A program made the position numbers and the translations under genes. DNA of 64,000 nt from Favolaschia claudopus (lineage: Eukaryota; Basidiomycota; Agaricomycetes; Agaricales; Mycenaceae): positions 248,001 through 312,000 of the forward strand of contig JAWWNJ010000133.1 in the NCBI GenBank assembly GCA_037176885.1. The letters are read 5' to 3'. Numbering within the stretch: position 1 is the first letter of the stretch; every line of letters starts with the position of its first letter. This document shows, one piece after another, positions 42,538 through 53,488 of this stretch. The notes beneath the pieces were generated by a model. That model was given only the letters and a program-made list of their open reading frames with translations, ran no database searches and was not told where the DNA came from.

Positions 42538-44013
42538 ATGAAAATTCTTGATCTTCCGAACGAGCTGCTCCTCCGAATCTTTGAACAGGTCTTGCCTAGT
42601 CCAGTCGGTGCGTCTGGAGACTTCGACTACACAGCTCTACGGGAACAGAGTCGCGAAGGCGGTCACGTCGCGGCCGTCCAGACTCTGCGCTTGACCTGCG
42701 CCCGCTTCTGCGAAGTCAGCTCGGAATTGCTTATCATTCATCTGGACGTCGATATCTCCCCGGAGAGCCTCAGCAAATTGGAACGCGTCGCCGCTCATCC
42801 CACTATTCGGAACGGGGTGCGGATCGTACGACTTTGCATCGACCGGCTGGATCCGATATATGCTCAGGACTTGTCTTGGTTTGCAAAGGTGGTGCGGTAC
42901 AATGCTACGATGCACCTCAGATGGCTTTTGAACAGCGCTGATGCGGAGGAGATATGGCAGGATAGAGAGATGTGGGTGAGAGCTGCGGATCGCTTGTTTC
43001 CGACAGAGGACGATCAAAGGGAGGTGAAAACGGACGAAATGGAAAAGAAGACCCTCCGGTATTGCGAGCTGCTTCGGACAGCGCACCAGCATCTTCGCCG
43101 GGCATTCGATGCACAGGCATCGTTGCTTCTCTCGGACTCATTTGCCGCTCGCGTTGCGGCCGCCATAGCCGCGATGCCGCACGCCAGACGATTCGAGCTT
43201 TGCAGCGAAAGCAACCGGCCGCGGGTTCTCCGCCTCGAGGAGTGGTATAATCAGGATGAATTCTACGGGAGTTCTCCCTACCAATCTGTGCTTCGCTCCA
43301 CGGAACGTTGCTTAACTATAGGCTGGTCGGATCCATCTTGCACAGGTCTCCCAACCTCCATTACTGCTTCCTCCGTATTCCCCACCCTCACATTGCCTAC
43401 CACTCTATTCTCCGCCCTCCAGACAGCCGGTGTCTCACTCGCTGCGCTCGCTCTCAGGTTGAGCAGCCCAGTCAGCGCAGAAATTCCACGGCCGACACCT
43501 GCGCAAGACAAACAGCTGCGTTCGCTGGTTTCTAACTTGCAGATCCTGGAGGTGAACTGCTTGCCGCCGGTCAACATAAACTTCAGGACGGGAATGCAAA
43601 TTCCAAATCCACCGCCGAGGATGGATACCTGGGCGACGCTGTTCTCGCTTCTCGAGCCGCTTGTGGATACGGAGAGCTTGCGCTCCCTCGAAGTGAACCA
43701 GTACATCAGTGGAAGTCTCTGGGCAATAAGTCTTGGTGATTTGATCCCGATTCCGAGTCGACGTCCATGGAAGCACCTGTCGAGAATTATATGCAGCGGT
43801 GTGCCGATCCACCCGTACGAGCTGGAGGAGATTCTTGGCGCGATGACTGAAGAGCGGCAGGTGGGGATTGATTTGCGCTGTGTCGAGCTGTTGAGTGGGA
43901 CGTGGGATGAATTGTTGGATTTGTTGCGCTGGTATGGGGGGGACGAAGTACAAGCGGTACCGTCACCGAATTATGACTGGAAAATGGATATTAGCAACTT
44001 GGGGTTCTTTTAG
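42538..44013 (+). CDS. F-box protein 1 (491 aa, single exon)
   Basis: The ATG at 42538 was chosen because the F-box starts at once (MKILDLPNELLLRIFEQVLP) and because the paralogue at 54952 starts at the same residue; a longer frame from 42394 is open but has no counterpart. After the F-box come about 400 residues with leucine-rich, repeat-like helices and no other named domain. F-box proteins recruit substrates to SCF ubiquitin ligases through Skp1; the target is unknown. It follows the copied GH3 fragment, which supplies its upstream DNA. Confidence 0.85.
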   Translation: MKILDLPNELLLRIFEQVLPSPVGASGDFDYTALREQSREGGHVAAVQTLRLTCARFCEVSSELLIIHLDVDISPESLSKLERVAAHPTIRNGVRIVRLCIDRLDPIYAQDLSWFAKVVRYNATMHLRWLLNSADAEEIWQDREMWVRAADRLFPTEDDQREVKTDEMEKKTLRYCELLRTAHQHLRRAFDAQASLLLSDSFAARVAAAIAAMPHARRFELCSESNRPRVLRLEEWYNQDEFYGSSPYQSVLRSTERCLTIGWSDPSCTGLPTSITASSVFPTLTLPTTLFSALQTAGVSLAALALRLSSPVSAEIPRPTPAQDKQLRSLVSNLQILEVNCLPPVNINFRTGMQIPNPPPRMDTWATLFSLLEPLVDTESLRSLEVNQYISGSLWAISLGDLIPIPSRRPWKHLSRIICSGVPIHPYELEEILGAMTEERQVGIDLRCVELLSGTWDELLDLLRWYGGDEVQAVPSPNYDWKMDISNLGFF

Positions 44014-44867
44014 CTGCGCCTTTCACTTGGAATGTATGTACGCTTTTGTCGTGTGCCTATGTACTTCGGAGTACTAGTATCGTATTCAATTGCAACCCTA
44101 TTCAATTGATCTCTTTCGAAGCTTCTGAATTTATTGCACTATTACTGTGTTGTATCCAAGTTTTTGCTTTTGAATTTTGCAGCGGAGCAACGGAAATTGC
44201 TAAAATTCAGATGAACTGTGCTGTATAACCTGGCGCTGGGACTCGCGGTCGCCAATGCTCGGAGAGAAGCCGAGGAAAGAATCGCACCAAGGCAAGATGG
44301 TTGGTCGCACTTCAGTGAGTCCTTGATTTCCCTCCTATTCTCTGTCTGAGGCATTCTGCTGGCTGACTCGTCCGCTTAAAGTTTGCACACAAGGGTTCGG
44401 GTCTGATCTCTATGTCAAGCTTGAGCCTCTCGCCCGCCTGCGTTCTCGAAATTTCGATTTTCTTTTCGCAGCTAAAGCGTCTGTCTAGACAGACTATTCC
44501 GCAGCCGCCTTTCGTTTTTCTCAGTTCCACGCCTCAATCTGTAGTTTTCGGTTCATACGGTTAGTTTTGAAGCAAAATACACCTGCGATTCGGTTTACGG
44601 CCTTGTTTTCAAGAGGTACGTTCAATCTTCTCGCAACTAGTAACTACGGCCTTATTCTCGCTTTTCACTGCCTGTATTTTTCGCAATTTCAAGGCAGTCT
44701 GAATCGAAAAGGCTTTCAATCTATAGTGAGACCTCTTGCCACGTCTTCTTTTTGGCTTCGCCCACCGAGCGATTTCGTCTTCTTCGCCAGAATTAAGAGA
44801 TTCAACCGTTCAACATGCCACTTCGGCAACTCATCAAATTCGGCCCGAGATCACCTTTCACAAGACG
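44014..44867. other. Spacer between F-box 1 and the eIF4E-family gene
   Basis: No gene is supported. A frame open from 44736 runs into the eIF4E-family gene and could give it a longer N-terminus. Confidence 0.4.
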
Positions 44868-46607
44868 ATGACAAACAAACATCACGTCTTGTTCTCCACC
44901 GCGACGCCGCTTGGGCCTTGGATGAGCAGCTACTTCTCCAACCACTCCAGCAACTCCCGCTTCCTCTCCATCTCTAACTCCAACACCACCGTCGCCGCTA
45001 CCGCTGCCGCCCCTCCGCCATCGTCGACCGCGACGACGACGACGGCTCCGATTCCTCCGAAATCAAGCGCTAGCCAATCAGCTGGCCGCGCGCGCTCCAC
45101 ATCCAAGCATTTTTCCACCAGCGTCGAGGCGCATAGCGAGGCGAGAAAGGTGGTCGATGAGGAGGCGGATGTTGTGTTGGCCAGTGTCCATCCGTTGAGG
45201 AATACGTGCGTCGTTTTTTCGGTCTTTCTGTTCCGAGGGAGGCTGATGGATTTTATTTGTTTCTTCTCTTTTTTTGCGGCTTTTACACGGATTGATATAT
45301 AAATATCCGTGTTTTTGAATGCAGCTGGGTGTTCTGGTTCCAACAACGCACGCCGGGGAACAAACTCATCAGCTACGAAGAAGGCATCAAACGCGTCGCG
45401 TCTTTCAGTAGCGTGCGTCCTCCCTCCCTCTCACATCTCTCTCTTTTCCATTCACCAATATAATAATCATAATACTCACACCCGCACCGCAGGTCGAATC
45501 CTTCTGGTCCCTCCACACCCACCTCACCCCGCCCTCGCACCTCCTCCCCACCACCGACTACCTCCTCTTCCACGCCGGCGTCGCGCGCCCCGTGTGGGAA
45601 GACCCCCTCAACATCACCGGCGGGAAGTACATCGTGCGTCTGCGCAAGGGCGTCGCGGATCGGATCTGGGAGGCGTTGGTGTGTGCGGTGGTGGGGGATA
45701 TGTTTGCTGCGTGTCGGGACGGGGAGGGGCGGCCCGCAAGGGAGAGTTGGGAGGATGAGGATGCGGAGGACGGGGCGGATGCGGATGTTGAGGGAGAGGG
45801 GGAGGAGCTGCCGGAGATATGCGGGTGCACGATTAGCGTGAGGCAGAGCGAGGATATTATTTCGTTGTGGAATCGGGTGGAGCACGATGCGCGGGTGAAG
45901 GAGCGGATAAAGTGAGCGCGTTGATCTGTGACTTGTTTCTTCTACACGAAACGCTGATTATGGTTCGGCAGAGAAACGCTGCGGCAAGTCCTCAACCTGC
46001 CAACGTCTACAATTATGGAGTACAAGTCCAACAGCGGTAGGTTCTCTTCTTCCTCCGGTTGTCTTCGTTCTCGGTTCTGCGTCCTTGTTCGCTTCCTTGC
46101 TCTTCGTAGTTTCTTTTCCATTTTTTCTTGGTTCTTTCTTTCATGCTTGTTCGTTCGCCTTTCCTTTTGCCCTTTGTCTGCCGCATTCTTGCGTCTTCTT
46201 TTTCGTTTTCCTGCTCGGGCTCTGAGTTTTCACTTTCGTTTTCTCCTGCTTTTCCTCCCGTCACTTCCTATGCCGCACTTTCGTTTTCGTTTTCATGCTT
46301 GGCCTCTGGCAATTTTCGCTTTGACTTTCGTTTGCCTTTTCTCTTGTCCCTCGTTCGCTCCCTCTTTTCGTTTTCGTTTACACGCTTGGCCTCAATCATT
46401 TTTTTTTGCTTTCCTTACCTTTTCCTCTTGTCCTTCATTCTCTTTCGTTCGCTCCAATTTCCTCTTATCCTTCCTTTGCTCTTATCCTTACTTTCCACCT
46501 GCATTCGCTTCGAAGCTATTCACTCATTCTTTCATCCAGACTCCATGCAAGACAACAGCAGCTTCCGAAACTCGGCGGTCGATCATACGCCTGGTGGGGC
46601 TGCGTAG
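44868..46607 (+). CDS. eIF4E-family cap-binding protein, 4EHP-like (325 aa, 5 exons)
   Basis: Exons 44868-45205, 45325-45412, 45493-45911, 45972-46036 and 46540-46607 join in frame. The core matches eIF4E: HPLRNTWVFWFQQRTPG, SFWSLHTHL, FHAGVARPVWEDPLNITGGK, WEALVCAVVGDMF. In the position of the first cap-stacking tryptophan the protein has WFQQRTPG, and the second is the W of VWEDP; this YxxRTPG-type arrangement fits class II (4EHP/eIF4E2) rather than canonical eIF4E. A Ser/Thr/Ala-rich N-terminus and an acidic insert (about 45750-45815) are extra. Role: binding the mRNA cap, usually to repress translation. Intron 4 is unusually long. Confidence 0.85.
46037..46539 (+). other. Long pyrimidine-rich intron 4 of the eIF4E-family gene
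   Basis: This 503-bp intron is about eight times longer than its neighbours and consists mainly of TTTCGTTTTC, CCTCTTGTCC and related CT-rich words on the plus strand. Because of this bias a 229-residue frame runs through it, but it is simple-sequence and not a gene. Confidence 0.8.
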
Positions 46608-47106
46608 CAGGCAGAGTTCAAGGTTTGGATGCTTCGGGTGGGGTGTGGTTTTGGGTGCGATGGAAACGAATGTGGTGGACGTGTTTCTTGAATGTATGAG
46701 ATGAGATGGATGTATCGTATTTACTGATTGGTTTTCTTATCTTATTTCGTATTCTTGCTTCGTTCGTGCTTCATTGGATGAGACCCACCCGCTACTGTAG
46801 AGGACGAGTTGGCAAGGGATCTTCGAAACGGGGATTCTTCACTCTTTTCGCTGGATCGGTAATTGTATCTCGCCACTCAGTCGGCACTGGACGACGGTCG
46901 TCGGCTGAGACAACAAGTAAAAAAAAATCAAACAGAATTTTGTGGTCCCAAAATGGGAAACAGACAGAGACAAATTATTCTTTACAGTCGGATTACAGCC
47001 TGAGAAGATATCGATAGCACAAGACGGAATGCATAATGTGGTTTGGGCGGGGGAAAAAGTGAATCAAACGCATTTGGAGTCACTATAATTGTCGTCGTCA
47101 TTTCCC

Positions 47107-49200
47107 TCAAAAGTACTCCCACATGCCAGCGGGATCCCGTCTGTCGCGGCGCATGCGTTGATTATAGGCGTCGACGCTATACTCGTAGAAGTCTGCCACG
47201 GTCCTGTCAATGGTAAAGCTCTCAGTCACGGTGAACTGAATATTATGTGCCGCAGCGCGTACTGTTGTGGCCCGGGGTATGGAGCAAAGCCTTGCATATA
47301 CGAAGCTGAGCTAATGACATTGTACATGTGTGAGTGATTCGCTTTAAGAATGGGGGGGTCGACGAAGCACCTGTGCCCTGCGCTGGCCGCCGCATTGGAA
47401 TATCCGCTGGATCCAGAGCCACGGGCAGAATGACCGGACCCGGACGCTGCTCTGTTGCAAGTCAGCGTTGAGTCTCGAATTTGGCGAGGGAAACGTACTG
47501 CTGAGGATGATACTGAGGAGCGATTTGCCCAGGTTGTCCCTGGTAGAAGGAAGGGTTGACCGGGCCCGGCTGGAAATATGGCACGGAGGTTGGCGAGAGC
47601 CTTTGCGTTGGACATTAAACCCGCGCCGGGAAGTTTTGTCACATGTGACATCACGTTCCCACGCGCTCGCGCTCTTTTTGCCTCTTTCTTCAGCTGATGC
47701 GACCTTTTTCTGCACTTTCTGGGTACAGGAACCTGCCTCAAGTAATTAGATTTGTTTCCTCCAGATTTTTCACCGTTTCGGGTGAACTCCCAACGAAATT
47801 GGCATCCTCGTCAAATTTTGCGGCGCACCACTGCGTGGAGCTGCCGCTTGACGATGATGGCACTTTAGCTGTTAGTTCACCCGAAACGGCTCAAAATCTT
47901 CCGAGTCATATTGTGCGGGGTTTCAACGTTGGATAATTTTTTGTGCTAAATACAGATGGTAGTTGGGTTGCGGGCGCCGGCCCGGACGGCTGGGGTTTTC
48001 CACCCCAGACCCCGACCGCTGCGCGGGGCTTCCCGCTCGCCGCGGAGGCCCACTGCGTGGTGCCAGCGCTTGCCGCGAGGCCTTCCCGGCCCTTGTCTGA
48101 TACAGGAAAGACGATCCATCAAAGGGTTAGGGCGTGGGAACCGCCGGGAACTAGTGACAGCGTCACATTTGTGACAAAGTTCCCGGCGCGAGTTTAAAAT
48201 CCCCTTTGCGTCGGGCTGAGGCTCGGGATAAGTATTCCCAAAACGCTCAGGATAAGACGAAACAATTACCTGTACCTAGCGCTCCCGACTGAGATGCCTC
48301 CTCCGCTGGACTCGTAGCTTAAAGACATAAAGCTTTGAATACAGACACTCGACGCAGGGTACGCCAATACTTACCTTCGTCTGGCGGTGCTCGAGTTTCC
48401 GCTCGATCCAGAATGGGTGGATGATTGATAACCAGCATTGCTCGACGAACCTGGATGGCCTGGGTAATAACCACTGATAGAAAAGGTGAATTCAACAATG
48501 GAGCGCGAGATCATAACTCCGCCACATACCTCTGGCTACCGCTATCCCAGGAGATGTACTCAGAGTGCGTTAGACGAAATGAATTGGAGAGCTCACCTCA
48601 CAGAGCCCCCCAAATCTGTTGAAGGACGATTGATACCCCACACGTATTCAGGCACCGAATCAAACGGCGACGCTGCATGATTGTTGAAATGCTCCTGCTC
48701 CTTGCGCTCCCGGGATTGTTTCTGAAAACAAGATGAGTCGGTCTTGTGTCTCGTCGGCGGAGCATAAACTTCTTACCTCGTACTGCTGCCACATTGCGTC
48801 GAGCTCGACTTTCACAGGTCCTCTCGCTTTTCCGATGAACGTTCGCAGCAAGTTCCTCATGGATCTTTCCTTAGGTGCAGAATAATTTTTGATATTGTCC
48901 CAAGCGCTATACACATGCAAAGAAATTAGCCTCCAGAGCAAATGATTCGAAATGCACGACCGACCGATTGAACTGCCGAATAGCTTGAGCTTTGAGATCT
49001 TCGTCTTCCTCGTATTGCTCAAGGTGAGCTATGAGTGTGTCAATATACTTCTTCAACTCTTTCTTTTCCTTGCTAGTGAGTTCCTGGTCGAGGGTAAATA
49101 TTCAGAGGGTAAGTAACTCGGATGCACATTGAAAGTTGAAGCTTGCCTTTGTCTGAGGGTTAAATTCAGCATCGCCTGGGGGCAAGGAGGAAGTTGACAT
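47107..49200 (-). pseudogene. Hypothetical Ser/Gly-rich gene broken by a TIR element
   Basis: Exons 49200-49147, 49083-48965, 48906-48777 and 48721-48602 are followed by small exons near 48.57, 48.45 and 48.32 kb, all in one frame. They encode a charged N-terminus (ELTSKEKKELKKYIDTLIAH), a conserved-looking helix (AWDNIKNYSAPKERSMRNLL), then Gly/Ser/Tyr-rich sequence. Exon 8 begins at 48215 (SPTQR) and is cut at 48203 by the 594-bp element; its continuation (LSPTSVPYFQPGPVNPSFYQ) resumes at 47608. Translation into the element meets TAA within three codons. The last exon probably ends at TGA 47109-47107 (...DPAGMWEYF). Intron 1 uses a GC donor (GCAAGC). No family recognised. Confidence 0.65.
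47609..48202. mobile_element. Non-autonomous TIR element with 9-bp duplication, 594 bp, inside an exon
   Basis: Inverted ends: TGGACATTAAACCCGCGCCG from 47609 against the reverse complement of 48202 leftward, GGATTTTAAACTCGCGCCG, each continuing GGAA, TTTGTCACA and ATGTGAC. The perfect direct repeat CCTTTGCGT flanks it (47600-47608 and 48203-48211). The 9-bp duplication again points to the Mutator superfamily. Inside, CCGTTTCGGGTGAACT (47773-47788) and AGTTCACCCGAAACGG (47874-47889) form a second perfect 16-bp inverted pair, perhaps a nested insertion. There is no transposase frame. Confidence 0.85.
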
Positions 49201-49555
49201 CCTAGAGAGGGAGTGAAGGGGGAGTGGCAATTGCGCCCACAATGATTCCTCTCTTATGAACGGTCATCTAAGCGCCCACTGCGCCAATTAGAACCCAGAT
49301 CGCGACCGAACGAGCAGCAAGCGAAGGAGTCATGTCTTTGATTGGACCCACGGCACCCGGGCTCCCAGTCCGTACACTTTGGGTTTTCTGCTGCCTGTAG
49401 GCGATGGCGGCGCACTGAGGTGGCTTCGGCAAGAGCCCGGGAACACGAGATTCGTGTCAACTGACTCTCACGCTCGATCGGTGCATTCCCACGACAAACC
49501 CACTCACAAGCCGCCACATGCTCGAACGCCCACAAAGCTCTTGGGCACGGTAGCG

Positions 49556-50822
49556 ATGGATCTCTCCGACCGCCCTTGGTACGACAATGAGAAGAAATGG
49601 GTCGAGATGCAACCCTTTCTTCTCTCCGCCGGCTACAAACTCCGACCACGATACGACCCGAATTGGTTTCCTTCATGGAAGGTCCCAGGCGCAGAACGAA
49701 CATGGCAAGACGATCATCTATCCAGTTTTGTAAGTCGTCTTCGATGGAGAAAATGGCCCATCCTTTCAAACGTCTCGTTTCTAGAAAGATAACGCGCTCG
49801 ATGCAATTCGTATCCACGACGATATCAAGGTAGTTTTGAAAAGAGTGGAGACAAATTCAATGGAGCTTTGGATCATCAAGCATCTTTTGCGGATTCACGA
49901 TCCGAGGAACCGCACCATCCCTTTATTCGATGTTATCTCGGTGCCTCCCGATGGACGCTATTCGCTTCTAGTTATGCCTTACACCCGTCGTTTCGATCAT
50001 CCAGCATTTCACTGTCGAGCTGAATTTCTTGAAGCCATGCGACAGTTTCTCGAAGTCAGGCATCACTGCCTCAAACACTGTATGCTTCTGATCAGAATCT
50101 CGCAGGGACTTCAATTCATGCACGACAATAACATATGTCATTTGTACGTGCTACCGCTCCTGAAGTTCACTCCCAATTGAGCTGATGTCTCTCCTCGTTC
50201 AGCGATATCGCCCCTCAGAATCTCATGATGGACGAATCCCGAGTCGTACCCGCCGGCTCGCACTTTTATTCCCAGGATACGCACATTGGCGTGCCTGGGA
50301 TCTTTACTTGGAACCACCGTTGCTCTGTCGCGCCCGTGAACTACTATTACATCGATTTCGGGCTGTCGAAGTTCTATCCTCAGGGAAGACACGCTGCTTT
50401 GAACACCGGTACTCTCCGAACGTTTAAGACGATTCCGGAACTATCCCTTACTGTTCCATACAACCCTTTCAAGGTGGATATATTTCAGTTGGGTTTGACG
50501 ATGCATAAATTAATCGACGTGAGTTCCCTCCTGGAAGCTCGGACTGTATCTATTTCTAACCGATATCTCAAAGACATATCCAGCACTCAAACCGTTTCGG
50601 TCCGTAGCCGATCGAATGACGAGTACCGATCCTAATGATCGACCGGAGCCTTTCGAGTCTCTAGAAGAACTGAACAGCATCGCGGAGCAGATACCACAGC
50701 AGAAGTTGCGGGCGCCAATCATCGAGAAGACGGGTACGGTGAGCTATCTAGCTCGTTCAGCGATGAGCATGGTACGAAAGGACTATCCACCTGCCCGCAA
50801 GTACGAAGATATGGGCTATTGA
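49556..50822 (+). CDS. Protein kinase-like protein 2 (348 aa, 5 exons)
   Basis: Exons 49556-49729, 49785-50054, 50106-50143, 50203-50518 and 50574-50822. Exons 2-5 have exactly the lengths of the paralogue at 40118-41367 (270, 38, 316, 249 nt). The motifs are VVLKRVE, CHFDIAPQNLMMD and YYYIDFGLSKFYP. As in copy 1 the HRD arginine is replaced by phenylalanine and no glycine loop is clear. The segment TLRTFKTIPELSLTVPYNPF is identical in both copies, suggesting constraint on the activation-loop region. The ATG at 49556 aligns with the paralogue's start. Confidence 0.85.
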
Positions 50823-51784
50823 TGCCTTCAGTACTGTGTTCCTTCGTAGGTACCTTCGATGGAATAATCAGAATACGTTTGAATGTGGCTCTGAATACCA
50901 GCCAAAAACATTTTTTGAAGGGTCAAAGCCCCCAGAGCACGACACTCATTTTACCACGACGCCTCGTGCATTACTTGGCCAGGCTTTCTCGTCGCGAAGA
51001 CTGCGTGCGGACATGACGAATGGAAACAACAAGGCTGTTAAACGAGTCTATTGAGCGTGCAATCCCTCATCGAATTCGAATCAATGACTCGGATTTGATT
51101 CGGATGGGAACGCGAAAAAATGTGGGATGGCTTTTAACGGCTATCATCATGAGAAACTAACACCCTTATCCGCTGGGGCGTTGCGCTGTGCGCCCTTCTA
51201 GCTTGGATGATAAAAACTACCCAACGCATCTCAACCGTACTATCATCACTCAGCCTGTCGTTCAGGTTCAACAATTTTCGAAACAGGGTATAAAAAAACA
51301 AGAACAAGATAATCATCCTAGTCCTAATCACGCAGAAGACGCCTCGTAAATGCTCTAGAGATGCATCGTGTTCCTGTATCAATTGGTGGCGTCGCCGCGA
51401 GACCTGCCCGCGCAGCCGGAGACGAATCTAGAAAACAAGGCTGTTACGGTTCGACCATCAACACGACGGAGATCGGGGCATTTTAGCGTGAGATATGCGA
51501 TTGAGAAATCCGTGACTTGTATGAGAATCCTGAAGGAGTGTGGGGCGCATTCTGAGGATCGTGGAAAACTGAGAGCCGTTGTCTCTTCGCCCCTCCGTCC
51601 ATTTGAAGCGAGTCCCACCTAGCACCCATTCTAGACACGGGAATATCAGTTTGTCAAAATCTAAAAGGTCTTGACCAGCTTCTGGGGAAGACATTCAGCT
51701 GTTGAGCTCAACACACACACGAAAGGAACAACATACCGACCAGAACCGCGTAGAGCCCGCTTCCGCCCCGCTAATGGTACTAAA
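50823..51784. other. Convergent spacer between kinase-like 2 and an F-box-like gene
   Basis: The genes on both sides point into this region, so it should hold two 3' untranslated regions. No ORF or repeat of note is seen. Confidence 0.4.
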
Positions 51785-52979
51785 CTAGGTTGAAGTGAGA
51801 TGATACGGAAAAATACCGGACACCAACTGAGAAGTTATTACCGAATTTCCGAGTCGTGCCACCGATTTTGGGAAAAACCGGGATGGAGAGGGACCGTAGT
51901 ATGTTATCTTCTCCTCCAATTCCAGGGTAGAGATCAGAAGCGAAGCCAAGATCTCGTCGAGCTCGACCAGCCGAGGCTCGTTGGATGATGACACGGATCC
52001 CATGCAGATCACTAGCGTCTGGAGGTGCTGTGACAGTGCAATACTCCTCAAAGTAGGGAAGATAATTGCAGGCACGTCGGACGGGATCTCAAGACGGAGA
52101 AAGCGCAGGTGTGGAAAATCGGAGAGGTTCAGTGAGCTGGTGAGGGTGTCCTGTGTGTGTGGAGCGACTGAGTGAGTTCTAGAGTTGGTGCAGGGTCTAG
52201 ATATTATCGCGCACATGAATCAAGATATCGAGAACCTCGATCGCATTGTCTGGTACCGGATCCCATTCAAGCATAATATCCCAGTCATATTGCAGTCTGA
52301 GCGCCCGCAATTGTGCCATTTCGAACGCATATAGCAAGGACGGTGTACGCAGCGCCCAATTATCTTCGGGTTGATGCAGTCCAAAAGGCACCCAGAACAG
52401 CAGATTGAGCGCAACAACAGGTAGGTGAGATGGGCTTTGCGGAGGATTGGTTCTAAATGCTAGCAATTGGCTCGGTGTGAATGGGACCGCAAGCTCCAGA
52501 TAATGCATCGCAGTCCATCGCCGATGCTGCTGCAGTATCTCCATGCAATCCACGATTGAGCACGAAAGATATAGATCCAGATGGCGTAGCGAATTGCGAC
52601 CCAAAAGAAGCTGCAGCGACTTCCGTAGCGCTTTATCCGGCTTCGGAACATCCACCTTCACGCTCTTCAGCCGCGTAAAAGCCAACCCGCATATCCGCTT
52701 AACGTTCTGCGCATGAAGGCGATTTGGCTCTAGAAACACATGTCGAACGAGGGGAAGTAGATGGGGCCAGGAGACCAGGGTGTTGTACAATCTTTGCCAC
52801 TGCTTGCCGAAGATTCCGGGGATATGTAAGTTGGGTCCGAGATGTTTGTGGGGTGCGTAGAGCAGGGCTGATTGGGAAGGATGGAGCCAAGAATGAGCGA
52901 CGAGGGCGCATGCAAGGAGATCAGTTGTATTGTCTGCGAGGAAGCCGATAGTTCGATCTAGTAGTTCCTGCACCTTCAT
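51785..52979 (-). CDS. Short F-box-like protein A (376 aa, 2 exons)
   Basis: Exon 1 52979-52215 and exon 2 52150-51785, joined by a phase-0 GT-AG intron (donor GTGCGC). The N-terminus VQELLDRTIGFLADNTTDLL...ALVAHSWLHPSQSALLY is a degenerate F-box-like start, followed by leucine-rich, beta-alpha-like segments (LRHLDLYLS, LRFLRLEIPSD). Its paralogue is 55651-56795. Probable role: substrate adaptor for ubiquitin ligase, inferred only. Confidence 0.75.
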
Positions 52980-53488
52980 CCATGGTGAGTCCTCTGGTTG
53001 TGTCCTCGTGGTAAGAGCGAGGGGATGAATTGAAGCGCAGCGCCGTGCCCGGGATGCGAGTTTACCGGGCCGACGATTCGAGACTTGAGCTTTTGGCTAT
53101 CATTAGAGTACTCACGCAAACGCTGGAAATCCCATGCGAAAAGTGTCATCAGTGCACATGCAGATCGAAAATGCAGGTAGCGAGATGTGGCGGAGATATG
53201 AGAGCAGTGTCAGAGCATTTTGTTGCATACATGATGGCGGCAGGAGGAAAGGAGTGATTTGAAGCGCCGCTTAAAATGAAGCGGAGTTTCAATTCAGGTG
53301 AGCCGGCCTGAGATAGAATCATAAAGGCCCTGTCTCAAGTCTCATCGACCAAATAACTTCGAAATTTGTGTAAATGCAGAAAGAAGTCAAACTGAATTTT
53401 GATAGATAAGTCGAAGAAAATTGTTAGAACAGGGTACGAGAAGCAGAGACACAGTAGAAGAGTACATAAATTCCAACGGAAGCCCAAG
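52980..53488. other. Spacer between two minus-strand F-box genes
   Basis: No supported feature; it contains the promoter of F-box-like A and the 3' flank of F-box 2. Confidence 0.4.

Noticed and set aside
46015..46704. A 229-codon Phe/Ser/Leu-rich plus-strand frame
   Set aside because: It lies almost entirely in the CT-rich intron 4 of the eIF4E-family gene, which is needed to keep that gene in frame.
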